Assembly (NCBI GenBank): GCA_963682175.1
Contig: OY821787.1
Span: 21,926,501 to 21,990,500 of the forward strand
Length of the DNA stretch: 64,000 nucleotides
Direction: 5' to 3'
Source: Triglochin maritima
Taxonomy: Eukaryota; Streptophyta; Magnoliopsida; Alismatales; Juncaginaceae
The stretch's first letter is position 1. Each line of letters starts with the position of its first letter. A model generated the notes under the pieces. It worked only from the letters and a program-made list of their open reading frames with translations. It did not search any database and had not been told where the DNA came from. A program made the position numbers and the translations under genes. Positions 22,644 through 33,958 of the stretch are shown here, in pieces.

Positions 22644-24196
22644 TGATTGAATCAGTTATAATACCACAAGTGCACGACCACGTTGAAGCGGTTGAAAGCA
22701 CGGGTAGGCCACAGGGAGTGTGTATGAGTCTGATTCACGACACTCGAGTGGGAAAAGAAGAGAGAGGGATAAGAGTTGAATTAAACTACGATAAAAGTGA
22801 AATAAAAAATTGATAAAATAATACCCCTTAGGGGGTAGAGAAAGAGTGCGGAAATGAAAATGTGTGTAGTGTGTGTGTGTTCAATTGTGTTCATCACAAC
22901 ATGTAATACATGAAATCCACAAAACCAAATCCAACTTTACCTCCACATGGAATAAGATAAAACATATCATTAAAACATACGACACAATAATTGAAATGAG
23001 GCCAAATGAACTCATGCCTAACGACAAAACCCCACTGTCTCCATATAAAATAAGATTTAACACAATCATTAAAACATACAAGACATTATTTAGGATGAGG
23101 CCAACATAAGCACATGCATGCACATGTTATGTTTCCTTCTTCTACTCCATCATTATCCTCACCTCATCATTCCCTATAAAATAGGCCCACTAATCTAAAC
23201 ACGTACTAAGCATCACTCAAGAGCATTGCACATCAAAGATTAGAGTGAAATCACATCAGATGGTTTTGGAAATCATGTGAGGTTCAAGGTTAGGATTGAC
23301 ACACACATAATACATCACATAATCACATCACCTTCTTCTTCACCCCTCAACGGGGATAGACTACTCCCTACTCATCTCTAAACAAAAGAAAGCATAAAAA
23401 CAACAAAAACCCATGAATGAAATGTAGAAGACTAGATTAAGCATGCATCAAACACAAAGGAAATTGCATAAAAGGGAAAACATCAACATAAAGAACAAGA
23501 ACTAACTATATTAAGAAATAAAAATACAAAGTTTGTTCCTCTCCAACTCCCTTATTTATACTACTAAAACAGGAAACTAAAACCAACTCTAATGGGGAAG
23601 GAGGAACAAGAGGAGGAAAGGAGGCATTACAAGTCTACTTATAGAAGATTAGAGGGTTTAGATGGATCTGGGCATATATAATCGGATGGTTGTAAATCAT
23701 ATCTGGATGTTACATATTTCTCTGACCCCAAAACCCAACCCACGGCCAAAATTGTGGCTGAAATGGACCAAATTGATCCGCGAATGTCGGATCAAATGGC
23801 CCCGATCAGCCTCTACTTTCTCCAACAGGTTAGGTTACGGGTTTTACACATGGGGTTGAGCCATGATCTATTGTCTCGAGACTATTTGATTTTAATTGTT
23901 GATTTACTCCTCAAGTTATGGACTATTGTGACACAATATATTTCTTTACACTTTGGTGCCTCCGGGTTTCATTTGGGTCCCTCTGCCTTATCAGTCCAGT
24001 CCATGGCCATTACAAAAAGGTCCAAAAACCTTCCAAATCAGTCCATTTTTCTTGCATTTATGTCATTTTCTCTTCCTTTCTCTTCTTTATTGTCTAAACC
24101 CTTAAACACATCAAACAAACACTCGAGTACCACAAATATGGGGTAAAATAAAAGATATATAGTATGAATGCAATTTATGATATGCTACTAATCACA
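22644..24196 (-). repeat. Gypsy family C 3' LTR (C2)
   Basis: Read inverted it runs from TGTGATTAGTAG (after the tract AAGTGTGGGGGTA) to CTGATTCAATCA. It matches the C1 LTR at 11942-13468 over its whole length, and shares its second half (GAAATCACATCAGATGG in this orientation) with family B LTRs. Only this one LTR of the element is present. Confidence 0.8.
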
Positions 24197-24561
24197 TACC
24201 CCCACACTTACTATTTGCTAGTCCCGAGCAAAACAAAAAAAGAGAAAAATGAAAGAAAGTAAACATACAAAAAATGGGGAAATCCTAACTCACTTTCGTA
24301 GCAATCACGGTTGAACTTAGCACGTTCAACAAGCTGTTAAACCTCCTTGTCGCGAAGGAGGAGGAGTGGTGTTTCCTGAGGGGTTTTCACCGGATATCTC
24401 CACAAAATCCAAACAGTGATGCATTATTCAACCTAGCAATACGACTCGATGAACCTACTTTGGTCGATCATTGGACACGGTAATCCTACGGGCTGACTCT
24501 CTCTATGTATCCAGTCCACACACCTATCCTAGTGAACCATTCGTGCAAGTTAATTATGGAC

Positions 24562-25110
24562 TTAAGTGAAAGACATGAGCAAGATTAACATACTCAAGTG
24601 ATACAATGCGTAAAGTCCATTAAGGTTCTTATTTGTATTCCTCAAGGAATCAACCGTCTCCTCTAGGATTTGCTTTAATTGACGGTTAGAGACTTCGACC
24701 TGTCCACTAGCTTTCGGATGATATGGGGTCACAAGATTGTGGGTGATTGAATACTTCCTCATAAGTGCTTGAAATGAACGATTGCAGAAGTGGGTACCCC
24801 TATCACTGATTATGGTACGAGTACCAAATCGCCCAAAAATGTCCTTTAAGAATTTGGTGACCACGTTGTTCTCATTGGTCTTTGTGGGGATAGCCTCAAC
24901 CCACTTAGACACATAGTCAATGGTCACCAGAATGTAAACATTCTTGAATGAATTCGGGAAAGGACCCTTAAAGTCGATGCACCACACATTGAAGATGTCG
25001 ACGACAAGGACCTTTTGTAAATGCATTATATCACGTCAACTAATCCTGCCAAGGCGCTGGCACCTATGACATTGCTTACAGAATTCGTAAACATCTTTGA
25101 AAATAGAAGG
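24562..25110 (-). pseudogene. C2 integrase
   Basis: The end of the zinc-binding domain (FCKQCHRCQRLG, about 25090-25050) is followed after one stop by the 154-codon frame 25026-24562. The catalytic triad is visible: Asp in WCIDFKGPFP, Asp in IISDRGTHFC, and Glu in PKASGQVEVSNRQLK. The core is therefore intact in its active residues, though the protein is cut off from RT by stops and the C-terminal part trails off after NLNGLYALYHLS. Integrase would join retrotransposon DNA to the chromosome. Confidence 0.85.
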
Positions 25111-25440
25111 TCAGTAAAATCCAGATTGGAGCACCTTGGCGGTAGTTTTCTTTGCCCAAAGTGTCCTCCACATGCTTCAGAGTAGCAAAATTGGAGCACA
25201 CTTTGGAACTCGTATTTTGGGACGCACTACCTGAAAATTTGATCAGAGATATATTTGAATAGGTAGGGGTAATCTCAGTGAAAGAATTTGACATAAGATC
25301 TAAATTTGGTTTGGTCAGATTTTGACCAACCCATAGGAAGTTGCTCAGGCACGAGGTTGTTAACGATGTCGGCAAACCAAGGGTTATCTTCGATCATGAA
25401 CAGTTGCTCATCAGGAATTTGTCATTAATAATTTGGTCTT

Positions 25441-25991
25441 GTGGGTTGGTCGTCTAAAGACGAGACAGGTGGTATGCTACAACATTTTCTCACCTTTTTT
25501 GTCCCGAATCTTGAGATCAAATTCTTGTTAGAACAAGATCCATCTCAAGAGTCGAGATTTTGCATCTTTCTTCGCCATGAGGTGCTTGAAGGCTGTGTGA
25601 TCAGAATAGATAACCACATGGGAGCCAATCAAGTAAAACCAGAATTTCTCCAACGCGAATATGATTGCTCAGAATTCTTTCTCAGTCAGATGCATCACAC
25701 ATTAACTTGAAGGGTTTAGTCCAGACCGGTGCCTTAATTATGGGAACTGAAGTAAACTCTTTATTCACGGTCAAAAAACATGGTGGAAAAAAGTGTGAAC
25801 TAAAAAATAGCATCCTTAGCCAACAAGGCGGTGAGAGGTCGAGTAATTTTGGTGAAATCCCGAATGAACCGCTGATAGAATCCTGCATGCCCCAAAAAGG
25901 CGCGGATATCCTTCACATTACATGGTGGTGGGAGATTAGCAATATGACCCACTTTGGCAGGATTGACCACAATTCCCCTACTTGAGACCAC
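25441..25991 (-). pseudogene. C2 RT end and RNase H region with internal deletion
   Basis: From 25991 the frame reads GIVVNPAKVGHI, FLGHAGFYQRFIRDF and FTKITRPLTALLAKD, the RT thumb and connection. Then KAPVWTKPFKLMCDASD starts the RNase H domain. Immediately afterwards (about 25690) the sequence jumps to TEKEF and [13 protein letters not shown]. Some 30 residues that normally lie between are missing, with a frame change and a stop where a Trp is usual. [12 protein letters not shown] and LLRWILF follow. The enzyme is inactive. Confidence 0.75.
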
Positions 25992-26640
25992 ATGTCAAAG
26001 TACAATCCCTCGCTTCCCCATGAAGTGACATTTCTCCCAATTGAGAGCAAGGTTCTTCTCATGACATCGCTTGAGGACAAGGCTCAAGTGACGAAGGCAC
26101 TAATCAAAGGAAGCGCCAAATATGGAAAAGTCGCCCATGAAAATCTCAAGGAAACACTCTACCATATAGAGAAGATGCTGATCATACACCTTTGGAATGT
26201 TGCCGGTGCATTACATAACCCAAAGGTCATGCGACGGTAGGCAAACGTGCCAAAGGAGAAAGTAAATGTGGTTTTCTCTTGATCCTCGTGGGCGATGGGA
26301 ATTTGGTTGTGGCCGGAGTATCCATCACGAAAACAATAATACCCATGTCCGGCCAACCTTTCCAATATCTGATCAATGAATGGCTACGGGAAATGATCTA
26401 TCTGCGTTGCCGCATTGAGCTTGCGATAATCAACACAAACTCGTTAGCCAGTTTGCAAGCGTGTTGGTATAAGCGCATTATGCTCATTCTCAACAACTGT
26501 CACGCCTGACTTCTTGGGAACCACATGGACAAGACTCACCCACGAACTATTAGAAACAGGATAGATTAAACCATGATCCAAACACTTAAGAACCTCCTTT
26601 TGGACAACTTCTTTCAACACAAGATTCAATCTTCATTGGG
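25992..26640 (-). pseudogene. C2 reverse transcriptase, catalytic DD changed
   Basis: The frame 26629-26444 reads EVLKCLDHGLIYPVSNSSWVS and VHVVPKKSG, then a stop. CVDYRKLNAAT continues in the next segment. 26365-26159 reads RLAGHGYYCFRDGYSGHNQI and FGLCNAPATFQRCM, the usual gypsy RT fingers and palm. The catalytic motif that should read F-M-D-D-F has a glycine for the first aspartate (about 26130-26140). Several stops and one frame change are present. This was the polymerase of the element and is not functional. Confidence 0.8.
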
Positions 26641-27039
26641 GGTCCCGACGGGGGCCTAGAATCCTTTTCCATGTGGATCTAATGCTTAACAAGACCAGGG
26701 CTAATTCCCTTGGTGTCCATCAAGGACCACCTGATAGCCTCTTTGTTTTCAAAGAGCACTTTTTTAGGGCAACCTCTTCATCTTTTGCAATATCAGAAGC
26801 AGTAATGAGTGGCAACGTCTCATTATCCCCTAACAAGATGTATTTAAGGTTATCGGGGAGCGGTTTAAACTCGACCGAAGGTGGGTTCTTGATGGATTAA
26901 GAGTTAACTTCAAGTGGGTCAAAGGCCACAGGTAAGAGGAGCAAGCACCAAGATGTGCCTCCTCATCCAGAAGTTCACCGACAGATTCCTCAAAATCATC
27001 TTCATTCGCAACCTGGTCATTAGGCACCTCAATAATATG

Positions 27040-27495
27040 TCAATGTGAGTCGCACAGGCCCAATGACTCGAGATCATCCATGTCCTGAATTAAATTGGCT
27101 CTGATAGCATCGTCGAAGAGCCCAGGTTGCTTACCAAGAGTAAAGATGTTGAAATCCACCGTGAGGTTTCCAAAAGACAACCGCATCAAGCCATTGCGAC
27201 AATTGATCAAAGAATTAGATGTCGCAACAAATGGCCTCCCAAGGAACACTGGAATTTGTCCTTGTGGTTTGGACTTAGGTTCAGTATCCAAGATGATGAA
27301 ATCAACTAGGAATACGAAGTCACCCACTTTAATAAGGACATCCTCCACACTTCCTCGTGGAATCTTGACGGACATGTTAGGCAACTGGAGGGTTGTCCTC
27401 ATTGGCTTAAGATTGCCTATTCCAAGGTTGACATAGACAGAGTAGGCCAGGAGGTTCACAGATGCCCCCAAATCCAATATAGCTTAAGGAATTGT
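27040..27495 (-). pseudogene. C2 aspartic protease
   Basis: The frame starts inside the active-site loop: after an in-frame stop at about 27484, AILDLGASVNLLAYSVY is the D-x-G-A-S motif of retropepsins, with an extra Leu as in many plant gypsy elements. The second half reads VEDVLIKVGDFVFLVDFIILD and PVFLGRPF, the flap and a typical L-G-R-P-F ending. 145 codons follow the stop without interruption, an unusually clean stretch in this element. It would process the gag-pol polyprotein. Confidence 0.8.
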
Positions 27496-28071
27496 CACGT
27501 TAGCAATCATGCAAGAAACAGTTGGACAACCGGAGTCCTTGTATTTGACTTGCATGGGTTGTGTCAATATCGAACTTACATTGGCGGCCAGAAATGCCTT
27601 TTTGGGAACATTTGTTCTCCTCCTAACGGTACAAAGGTCCTTAAGGAACTTGGCATACAGTGGCATTCACTGAACAACATCCAACAATAGAATGTTCACC
27701 TTGACTTGCCTCAGTACCTCAACAATTTTGTCCCAATGCTGATCACATTTTTTAGTCAACCTATGAGGGAATGGTGCCTTGGGGACATAACTGTCATGAG
27801 GAAGATTCTCAGAATTGGATTCCTTGAAATACCCACAACCCTCCTCGGAAGAGTCACCAACGGGGTTGGATTTAGTCATTTCCACATTATTGTCAACAAC
27901 CCTTCCTGATCTCAAGGTATGGAGAACAATTGCATATTGTGCACATTTTCAACATTGTGCACATTCTGCCTGTTCTAGCATTGTGCACATTCTGCCTAGC
28001 CTCAGCAGGTTGACCCGTGGGACTTCCCACAGGTTGACTCGGTAACTGACACTTCTCACGTTCACGTTCAT
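27484..28071 (-). pseudogene. C2 gag C-terminal region
   Basis: Frame 27915-27667 begins with the LRSGRVVDNN motif that commonly ends gag in Athila/Tat-type elements, and goes on with VPKAPFPHRLTKK. Frame 27666-27484 (FLKDLCTVRRR, PKKAFLAANVSSIL) leads into the protease. Upstream, 28060-27990 reads LPSQPVGSPTGQPAEAR. Between them the short segment AATGTGCACAATG occurs three times (27940-28005) and shifts frame. Gag sequence is lost near 28071, where a foldback begins. Confidence 0.7.
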
Positions 28072-28145
28072 GTCAAGCACACAAACATAAATATATCCAT
28101 TCACACACATATTTATGTGAGTTTATATGTTCCCGCGTGCTTGAC
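28072..28145. repeat. 74-bp foldback (inverted repeat)
   Basis: GTCAAGCACACAAACATA at the left pairs with the inverted right end, GTCAAGCACGCGGGAACATA, around an AT-rich core. It lies exactly where recognisable gypsy gag stops. It may be a small foldback element or a scar of rearrangement. Confidence 0.5.
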
Positions 28146-28253
28146 TTTTGCGCGTTCTCCGTGACTTCCTCCTGCACCATGGATGTTGATATTACAAAAA
28201 TATAAACATGCATCTCACAATTTCGAAAATATCTAGTGCATGCATGCATATAC
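28146..28253. other. Unclassified spacer before the copia LTR
   Basis: About 110 bases, AT-rich, with TGCATGCATGCATA near the LTR. Not recognisable as gypsy gag. Confidence 0.4.
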
Positions 28254-28632
28254 TGTTAGCAAACTACGATTTAGTCAACAGATTCGGATTTACCTTTGGT
28301 GGAGAGAACCTGGGGCAGCGGAAGAAGAATCGATGATCACCTCAAGGAGTCTTCTTGAGCACCGGCCGGTCTTCTACTCTCTTGGAGAAGAAGAACAAAT
28401 CCACAACCCAAGAGTCCTACTTGGTGGAAGGGACGGATTTGAGGGAGAGGGAGGTGGCGGCTAGGTTAGGGTGGTGGCTAGGGTTTTGCACATGAGATCA
28501 ATCTCTCCTATGGGAGGCTCCCCTCCTTATATAGATGGCTCCACCCTAAACCCTAAATGTGTAGTCCAATAGGGACGCGCCATGTGTCAGTGTTTTGGGC
28601 AAATATCTTATTAATCCTAGATTAATCCAATA
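28254..28632 (-). repeat. copia-1 3' LTR
   Basis: 379 bases. On the plus strand it runs TGTTAGCAAACTACG to GATTAATCCAATA. The last bases differ from the partner LTR (CTAACA). A purine tract, AAGTGAGAGAT on the minus strand, abuts it. A TATA element (CTATATAAGG, minus) is at 28525-28534 and a telomere-like CCCTAAACCCTAAA at 28547-28560. Confidence 0.9.
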
Positions 28633-29887
28633 TCTCTCACTTGCACAATAGCACGATAACAACATGTCATTTGCTTTTGTGTCCCCGACACATATGCATA
28701 TGTCCCTGATACATACAATCACACAATGGCAATATGTTACCTCTCTATGTGTCCCCCACACACATGTATACATCCCTGATATATACAACTATTCCTCTCT
28801 CGAAGAACGCATCCACAACACGCAAGTCTCTGATCATGTATCCCCGATACAAAATCATTTGTCCCCGACACATGCACTCTTCCGATCATACGGACAAATG
28901 GGTCGTGCGACCGGTGATGCACCTGCAATTTAGGAGTCTCAAACTAGAAACCTTACTAGAAGGCCAGAATGACAACATCCTCATAAAACAACAAATAAGC
29001 AGTCAAAATGCACATCACAGTTCCCCAGGTTTACTCAGAAACTCACTTAACATGAATGGTATCTCGATCCCTCGGAGAGAATACCTTCTTGTCCTCAAGG
29101 TACTTGCTACTGTATCTAATACAATTGGGCCCAACAAATACTTTTAGTGCAGTCGAGTCAAACTTTTCCCTTCACCCCAGACCACCATTACACTCAGAGT
29201 TGACTCCTTTCCTGAAGATGCCTCTTTAGACGGAATCTCTCATGGTCATAGATAACATCCCAAAGTAACGACATCAACTCTTTGCTTCATGGTGTCCTCG
29301 AAGGTCACTGAGGGCAACTAATGACAATCAAGTCTTGGACTCACACAGTGAAGGAGCAGGGATCCATCCTTTTCACTTCCAAATGGTCGCTCAACACATG
29401 TTGTATGACAAACATGTTACGGTGGATCATACTGTACACAACAGTATGTCTGTCTCTCAACACCATACAAGTCTTAGTCCAGTCGCACCCCCTCTGCGCC
29501 TGACCCGAGCTTCATCATCGTCGCTGTAACACCATACAAGTGTCACCTGGCACCACATGTGATGCTCGCACTTGGCTTCTATAGGTCACATGAATCGTGG
29601 GAACATTCATGTTAATCCTCACCAACATAGAGCATCTCATCTTGATTCCTAATCAAGGTGACTGCCCTATCATGAACTGCTCTGGATCTATCATACAAGA
29701 TCTCCTCATGATCAGTCTTATCTCTGCTCGCTATCAAAAGCGCCAGAGGCGAATGCTCATGTGAGTGAGCATTCTTCAGCCTATTGACAGAATAATATTT
29801 TATGCTAGAACAACTACATCAACCAAATAGATATAGTCAAAAGGAAAACACAATCACTAGTAAAAGGAAGTTAGACATGTCAATGCA
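28633..29887 (-). other. copia-1 3' untranslated region
   Basis: No coding frame was seen between RNase H and the 3' LTR. At 28670-28875 the sequence repeats phrases such as GTCCCTGATACATACA and GTCCCCGACACATATG five or more times in diverged form. Confidence 0.6.
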
Positions 29888-31618
29888 TCAAAGTCTGCGT
29901 AAGCCTAAGGACTTCACATGAGACACAAACGAGTCCTTAGCTATAGCCTTGGTAAGAGGGTCAGCTACCATAAGACTAGTAGACACATGTCTTAACACAA
30001 CTTCCTTTCTCGCTATGATGTCCTTCACAAAATGGTACCTAACCTGTATATGTTTGGGCTTTCCATGATATTTGGGGTCTTTCACATAACAAAGGGCAGC
30101 CATGCTGTCACAATAGACAACAACAGGCTCATCCGATGTCTCTAGTAGCCTAGTATGTTGTAAAAACCTCCTCAACCAAACTGCCTCCTATACTGCTGCA
30201 GAGCATGCAACATACTCTGCTTCCATAGTCGACAGGGCTATACAGGTTTGCTTCTTGCTGGACCATGAGATGGCCCCATTAGCCAGCAAGAAAGCATAAC
30301 CAGAGGTAGACTTCCTTTCATCAATGTCTCCAGCCCAATCGGCATCACTATAGCCAATCAGGCGGAGATCTGATGCTTGGTAACACAGCATGTAGTTACT
30401 CGTTCCTCTGAGGTATCTCATGATTGTCTTGACTACCTTCCAGTGCTCCATGCTTGGGCTAGACTGGCATCGACTCACTGTGCCCACAACATAACAAATG
30501 TTTGGCCTAGTACACATCTTAGCGTACATAAGGCTTCCCACAGCATTGGAGTATGGAACCTTGCTCATTTTGGCCTTCTCTTCAGGAGTCTCAGGATGCT
30601 TATCAAGGCTCAAGTGCAAACCCTTCTCAACAGGAGTGTCGATTGGTTTGCATTTGTCCATATGGTATTTCTTCAAGATGTTGTTAATATAAGTCTCTTG
30701 AGACAATCCCAGAAGTCTCTTGGACCTATTTCTGACTATCTTGACACCAAGGACGTAGCTAGCTTCACCCATGTCCTTCATATCAAACGTGGAGGACAAC
30801 CACTCTTTAGTGGATTTCAGCACCTCTTTGCTATTGCCAGCCATGAGTATGTCATCAACATACAAGGTCAGAATGACAAATTTACCATTGGATCTCTTAA
30901 CGTACACACAGTGATCTTCCTCAAGCATAGAGAATGCATTCTCTGATATAGCTTGATGGAAGCGAATGTTCCACTGTCTAGACGCTTGTTTTAAGTCATA
31001 CAAGGACTTATTGAGCTTGCACACTTTGCGCTCTTGTCCTTTGCCTTCAAAACCTTGAGATTGATCCATATAGATCTCCTCCTCAAGTTCTCCATTGAGA
31101 AAAGCAGTCTTTACATCCATTTGGTAAAGCTCTAACTCCATCTGAGCTACAATAGCTAGTAGAAGGCGGAAGGAGGCAAACCTAACCACGGGTGAAAAGG
31201 TTTCCTCAAAATCTACGCCTTCTCTTTGGGTGTAGCCTTTAGCTACCAGTCTAGCCTTGAATCTATCAATAGATCCATCCGCCTTCCTCTTAATCTTGAG
31301 GATCCACTTGGCCCCAATGGCCTTTCGGTTCGGCAGTAAGTCGACCAAGTCCAAGACTCGATTAACTTTCATCGACTCCAACTCTTCCTTTATAGCTTCT
31401 GACCACTCTTTCACATTTGGACCTTCCAAAGCCTCTTTCAAGGTCTCCGGTTCTTGCTCATCGATTACTGTCATCCCAGATGATTCATAATCAATTTCTT
31501 CTTGAGCTATCATGAGGGCCTCTTCCTCTAAGCGAAACCGCCTACGAGGAATGAGCCCACGTTTACTTCGACGCAGATGGGTATCTGATGGCTCATCCTC
31601 CGTGAGAGCTATCTGATC
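29888..31618 (-). pseudogene. copia-1 reverse transcriptase and RNase H
   Basis: An open stretch from 31618 to a TAG at 30188-30190 (441 codons counted from the ATG at 31513) covers the whole RVT_2 domain: EWSEAIKEELES, KARLVAKGYTQREGVDF, then the catalytic LYVDDILMAG (YVDD at 30850-30861, about residue 217). RNase H signatures follow: YSDADWAGDIDERKSTSGY, ALSTMEAEYVA, and after the stop VYCDSMAALCY. The final piece (30175-29888) ends in a normal stop after KSLGLRRL. Only the one internal stop prevents a complete RT-RNase H, so this is the best-preserved large domain in the window. Confidence 0.9.
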
Positions 31619-32622
31619 CTAAGCATTGCTGCTCCCACTAGGATTCACTGGTGGAACCTCATGTTCAACTTCTAGATCCTGATCCCGTGGAGTGGCAATG
31701 TCCTCATCTTGTTGTTCAAAGAAGTGCACTGACTCTTTGATAGCTCCAGCAAGAGTTGGAAAAACATTTTCTAAGAATGTGGCATCCCTAGACTCCAGTT
31801 CCGTCCTTCTTTCATTCTCGTCTAACCTGATAAAAACATAACCTTTGGAGAGATTACAGTATTTTACAAAGATACACTTTTTCCCTCTAGGTCCTATTTT
31901 TCCATATCGGTGACTAGTAGAATGAATGTATGCTGCGCATCCCCAAGGATGCAGCAGACTAAAATCAGGCTTCCGTCCTGTCCATAACTCATATGGAGTT
32001 GAGGAAACCGATTTTGTTGGAACTCTATTGAGGATGTAGGCAGCAGTCATTAGAGCATCTCCCCAAAATGAAATTGGCAAGCTCGCATGCGCCATCATGG
32101 ATGTAACCATGTCTAGCAACGTTCTATTCCTTCTCTCGGCAACACCATTTTGCTGAGGAGTATAAGGCATAGTGTGTTGTCTAGATATCCCCTTTTCATC
32201 ACATAACTCCTTGGACATTATGGAGAGATACTCCCCACCTCTGTCCGTTCTGAGAGTTTTTATTTTATTATCCAATTGATTCTCTACCAAGCTCATGAAT
32301 TTCTTAAAGCATTCTAGAGCTGTGACTTGTGAGAAATAAGATAAATATGACCATATCTAGTGTAGTAATCAATAAATTTGATGAAGTAACTTTGTCCATG
32401 TCTAGTACGCACATTCAAAGGTCCACAAATATCCGAGTGAATTAGTTCTAAAGGAGAAGTAGCCCTAATGGCTTTTCCGAACGGTTTTCTAGTTGCCTTT
32501 CCAGCTAGACAAGATTCACAGGTCGGCAATTCAAATTTGGGGCATTCTCCTAATACCCCCTACTTTGCCAACCTGTTCATCCGGTCAACACCAATGTGAC
32601 CTAGTCTAGCATGCCACATAAT
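31619..32622 (-). pseudogene. copia-1 integrase
   Basis: WHARLGHIG and CESCLAGKATRKPF give the zinc-binding GAG-pre-integrase part (32610-32470), interrupted by stops near 32613 and 32560. SPLELIHSDICGPL holds the first catalytic Asp. A stop at 32314 and a frame change interrupt the next part. 32296-31622 has TDRGGEY with the second Asp, [11 protein letters not shown] with the Glu, and [26 protein letters not shown] at 31619-31621 is all that separates it from the RT frame. It would insert element DNA, but the fragments cannot form one protein. Confidence 0.85.
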
Positions 32623-33105
32623 TCAATCATTATTCATGGAACTTTGACTCATAAAGGCACTAGTGTTATGATTGAAATCATAAATTGCGTCCAATACAAT
32701 AAAACCGTCTAAAAGAAAGGCACGTCCATAATAAATGTTAGCAAGGTATAATCCCATATCATTGTTCTCAAAAACAACTTTAAAACCATGTCTCATCAAA
32801 ACAACAACAGAAATAATATTTCGCCGTATAGTTGGTGCATACAACACGTCGTGAAGTAATAGGATCCGGCCACTTCGCAAAGCCACCTTGCATGTGCCAA
32901 CTCCAAGAACTTCAATGCTAGTGTTGTTTGCCATGTTTATTCGCCTCCCACTTGGAACACGGCAATATTCCACGAAGGCAGAACTATCCTTTGTTACGTG
33001 GTACGTGCCACCTGAATCCACAATCCACAGAGGAGAGTGATCAGTGAGCATCACAGAACTAGTCACGTTACAATTCAAGGGATTACACACAGTAAATACC
33101 TTTTG
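32623..33105 (-). pseudogene. copia-1 protease
   Basis: This is the second half of the 33354-32623 frame. The active site reads LWIVDSGGTYHVTKD (33005-33020): copia proteases normally have D-S-G-A-T, so the alanine is changed to glycine. INMANNTSIEVLGVGTCKVAL and LHDVLYAPTIRRNIISV follow, the usual fold and L-H-x-V-L-x-x-P motif. There are no stops within it. The related copy at 63.5-64.0 kb keeps D-S-G-A-T. Confidence 0.8.
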
Positions 33106-33958
33106 CTCAGTGCATTCACGAGCAAAATGTCCAGTCTTTCGGCAGTTAAAACAAGTCACATTAGACTTATCTTTCCCACGTCTGGATCCTCGAGGTCGTT
33201 TCTTTCCAGCTTTGTTTTCTATTTTGTTTTTATTTGCACCCTTCTTGCCTTTAAAACCCTGAGCTCTATCTCTTTTGCGCTTAAAACCTGCACTCCTCCG
33301 AGGAGCGCCAACTTCAGCAGCAAACACTTCAGTTAGAGGGGCTTCCGCAAGCATGCGGTCCTCCTACAGCTCTAGGTGTTTTGTGGCCTGGTCAAATGTC
33401 CTGATGTCATCAGCATGAGATAGATGGACCATCATATGCTCCCAACTCTTCGAAGGCAATGATCTGATGAGAGCAGACACTTGCTCCTCATCGGTCTTAG
33501 CACGATCGGCAACGCTCAGCTCGCTTATCAAGTGTTGACATAGCGGTAATATGCTGCCTCATCGTGTGACCTTGGTGCATTTTATACCCATCAAACATGA
33601 GCCCAAACTGGCGGGCCCTTGCGACGGAGGTCATTCCGTACTGAAACTTCACAGCTTCCCACAAGGCCTTGGCAGTTCGCAATTTTTCGAACCGCAGTAA
33701 CAGATCATCTCGCATCGAACTCAGAATTGTAATGCGAGCAATACGGTCTTTCTTTTTTCATGCATTATAGACATCCATATTTCTGCGATGCTGAGTAGTG
33801 TTCCCCTCCTCGGGGGGAGACATAGTTTTGGTTATATTTTCTAACATGTCTTGATCCTCTAAGAGATACTCAATTTTACGATGCCATAGATCGTAATTTC
33901 TTTCATTGAGTTTATCTCCTCGAGTCAGATCAGCGACAATGCTATTGGAAGCAGCCAT
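33106..33958 (-). pseudogene. copia-1 gag with zinc knuckle
   Basis: It starts MAASNSIVADLTRGDKLNE at 33958, a usual copia gag start. The frame YDLWHRKIEYLLEDQDM matches the UBN2/DUF4219 type of capsid. A TGA stands where a Trp is expected after DVYNA (about 33758). LLLRFEKLRTAKALWEAV follows to 33497, where a one-base shift occurs after MSTL. The next part (LIRSLP, then HMMVHLSHADDIRTFDQ) is open apart from one TAG near 33365. A basic stretch leads to the CCHC knuckle CFNCRKTGHFAREC at 33112-33153. Gag would form the particle and bind RNA. Confidence 0.8.

Larger units (their letters stand above)
22644..28071 (-). mobile_element. Ty3/gypsy retrotransposon, family C (C2), 5' part missing
   Basis: Reading right to left: end of gag, aspartic protease, reverse transcriptase, RNase H, integrase, non-coding 3' region, polypurine tract (24199-24208, AGTGTGGGGG inverted) and the 3' LTR (22644-24196). 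The domain order PR-RT-RH-INT is that of gypsy. The LRSGR and NVTIP-x-A-x-L-D-L-G-A-S style motifs resemble the Athila/Tat branch. Every domain carries stops or frameshifts. The 5' LTR and first half of gag are absent: the sequence ends near 28071, short of the copia LTR. The gypsy 5' end beyond the copia (36.6-40.4 kb) belongs by its LTR to another family. Confidence 0.85.

Noticed and set aside
27940..28010. CATTGTGCACATTCTGCCT repeats as a possible CRISPR-like or regulatory array
   Set aside because: Only three diverged copies inside a decayed gag region, with no regular spacers.
30377..30946. 189-codon plus frame
   Set aside because: Antisense shadow of the copia RT domain, which has the YVDD and RNase H signatures on the minus strand.
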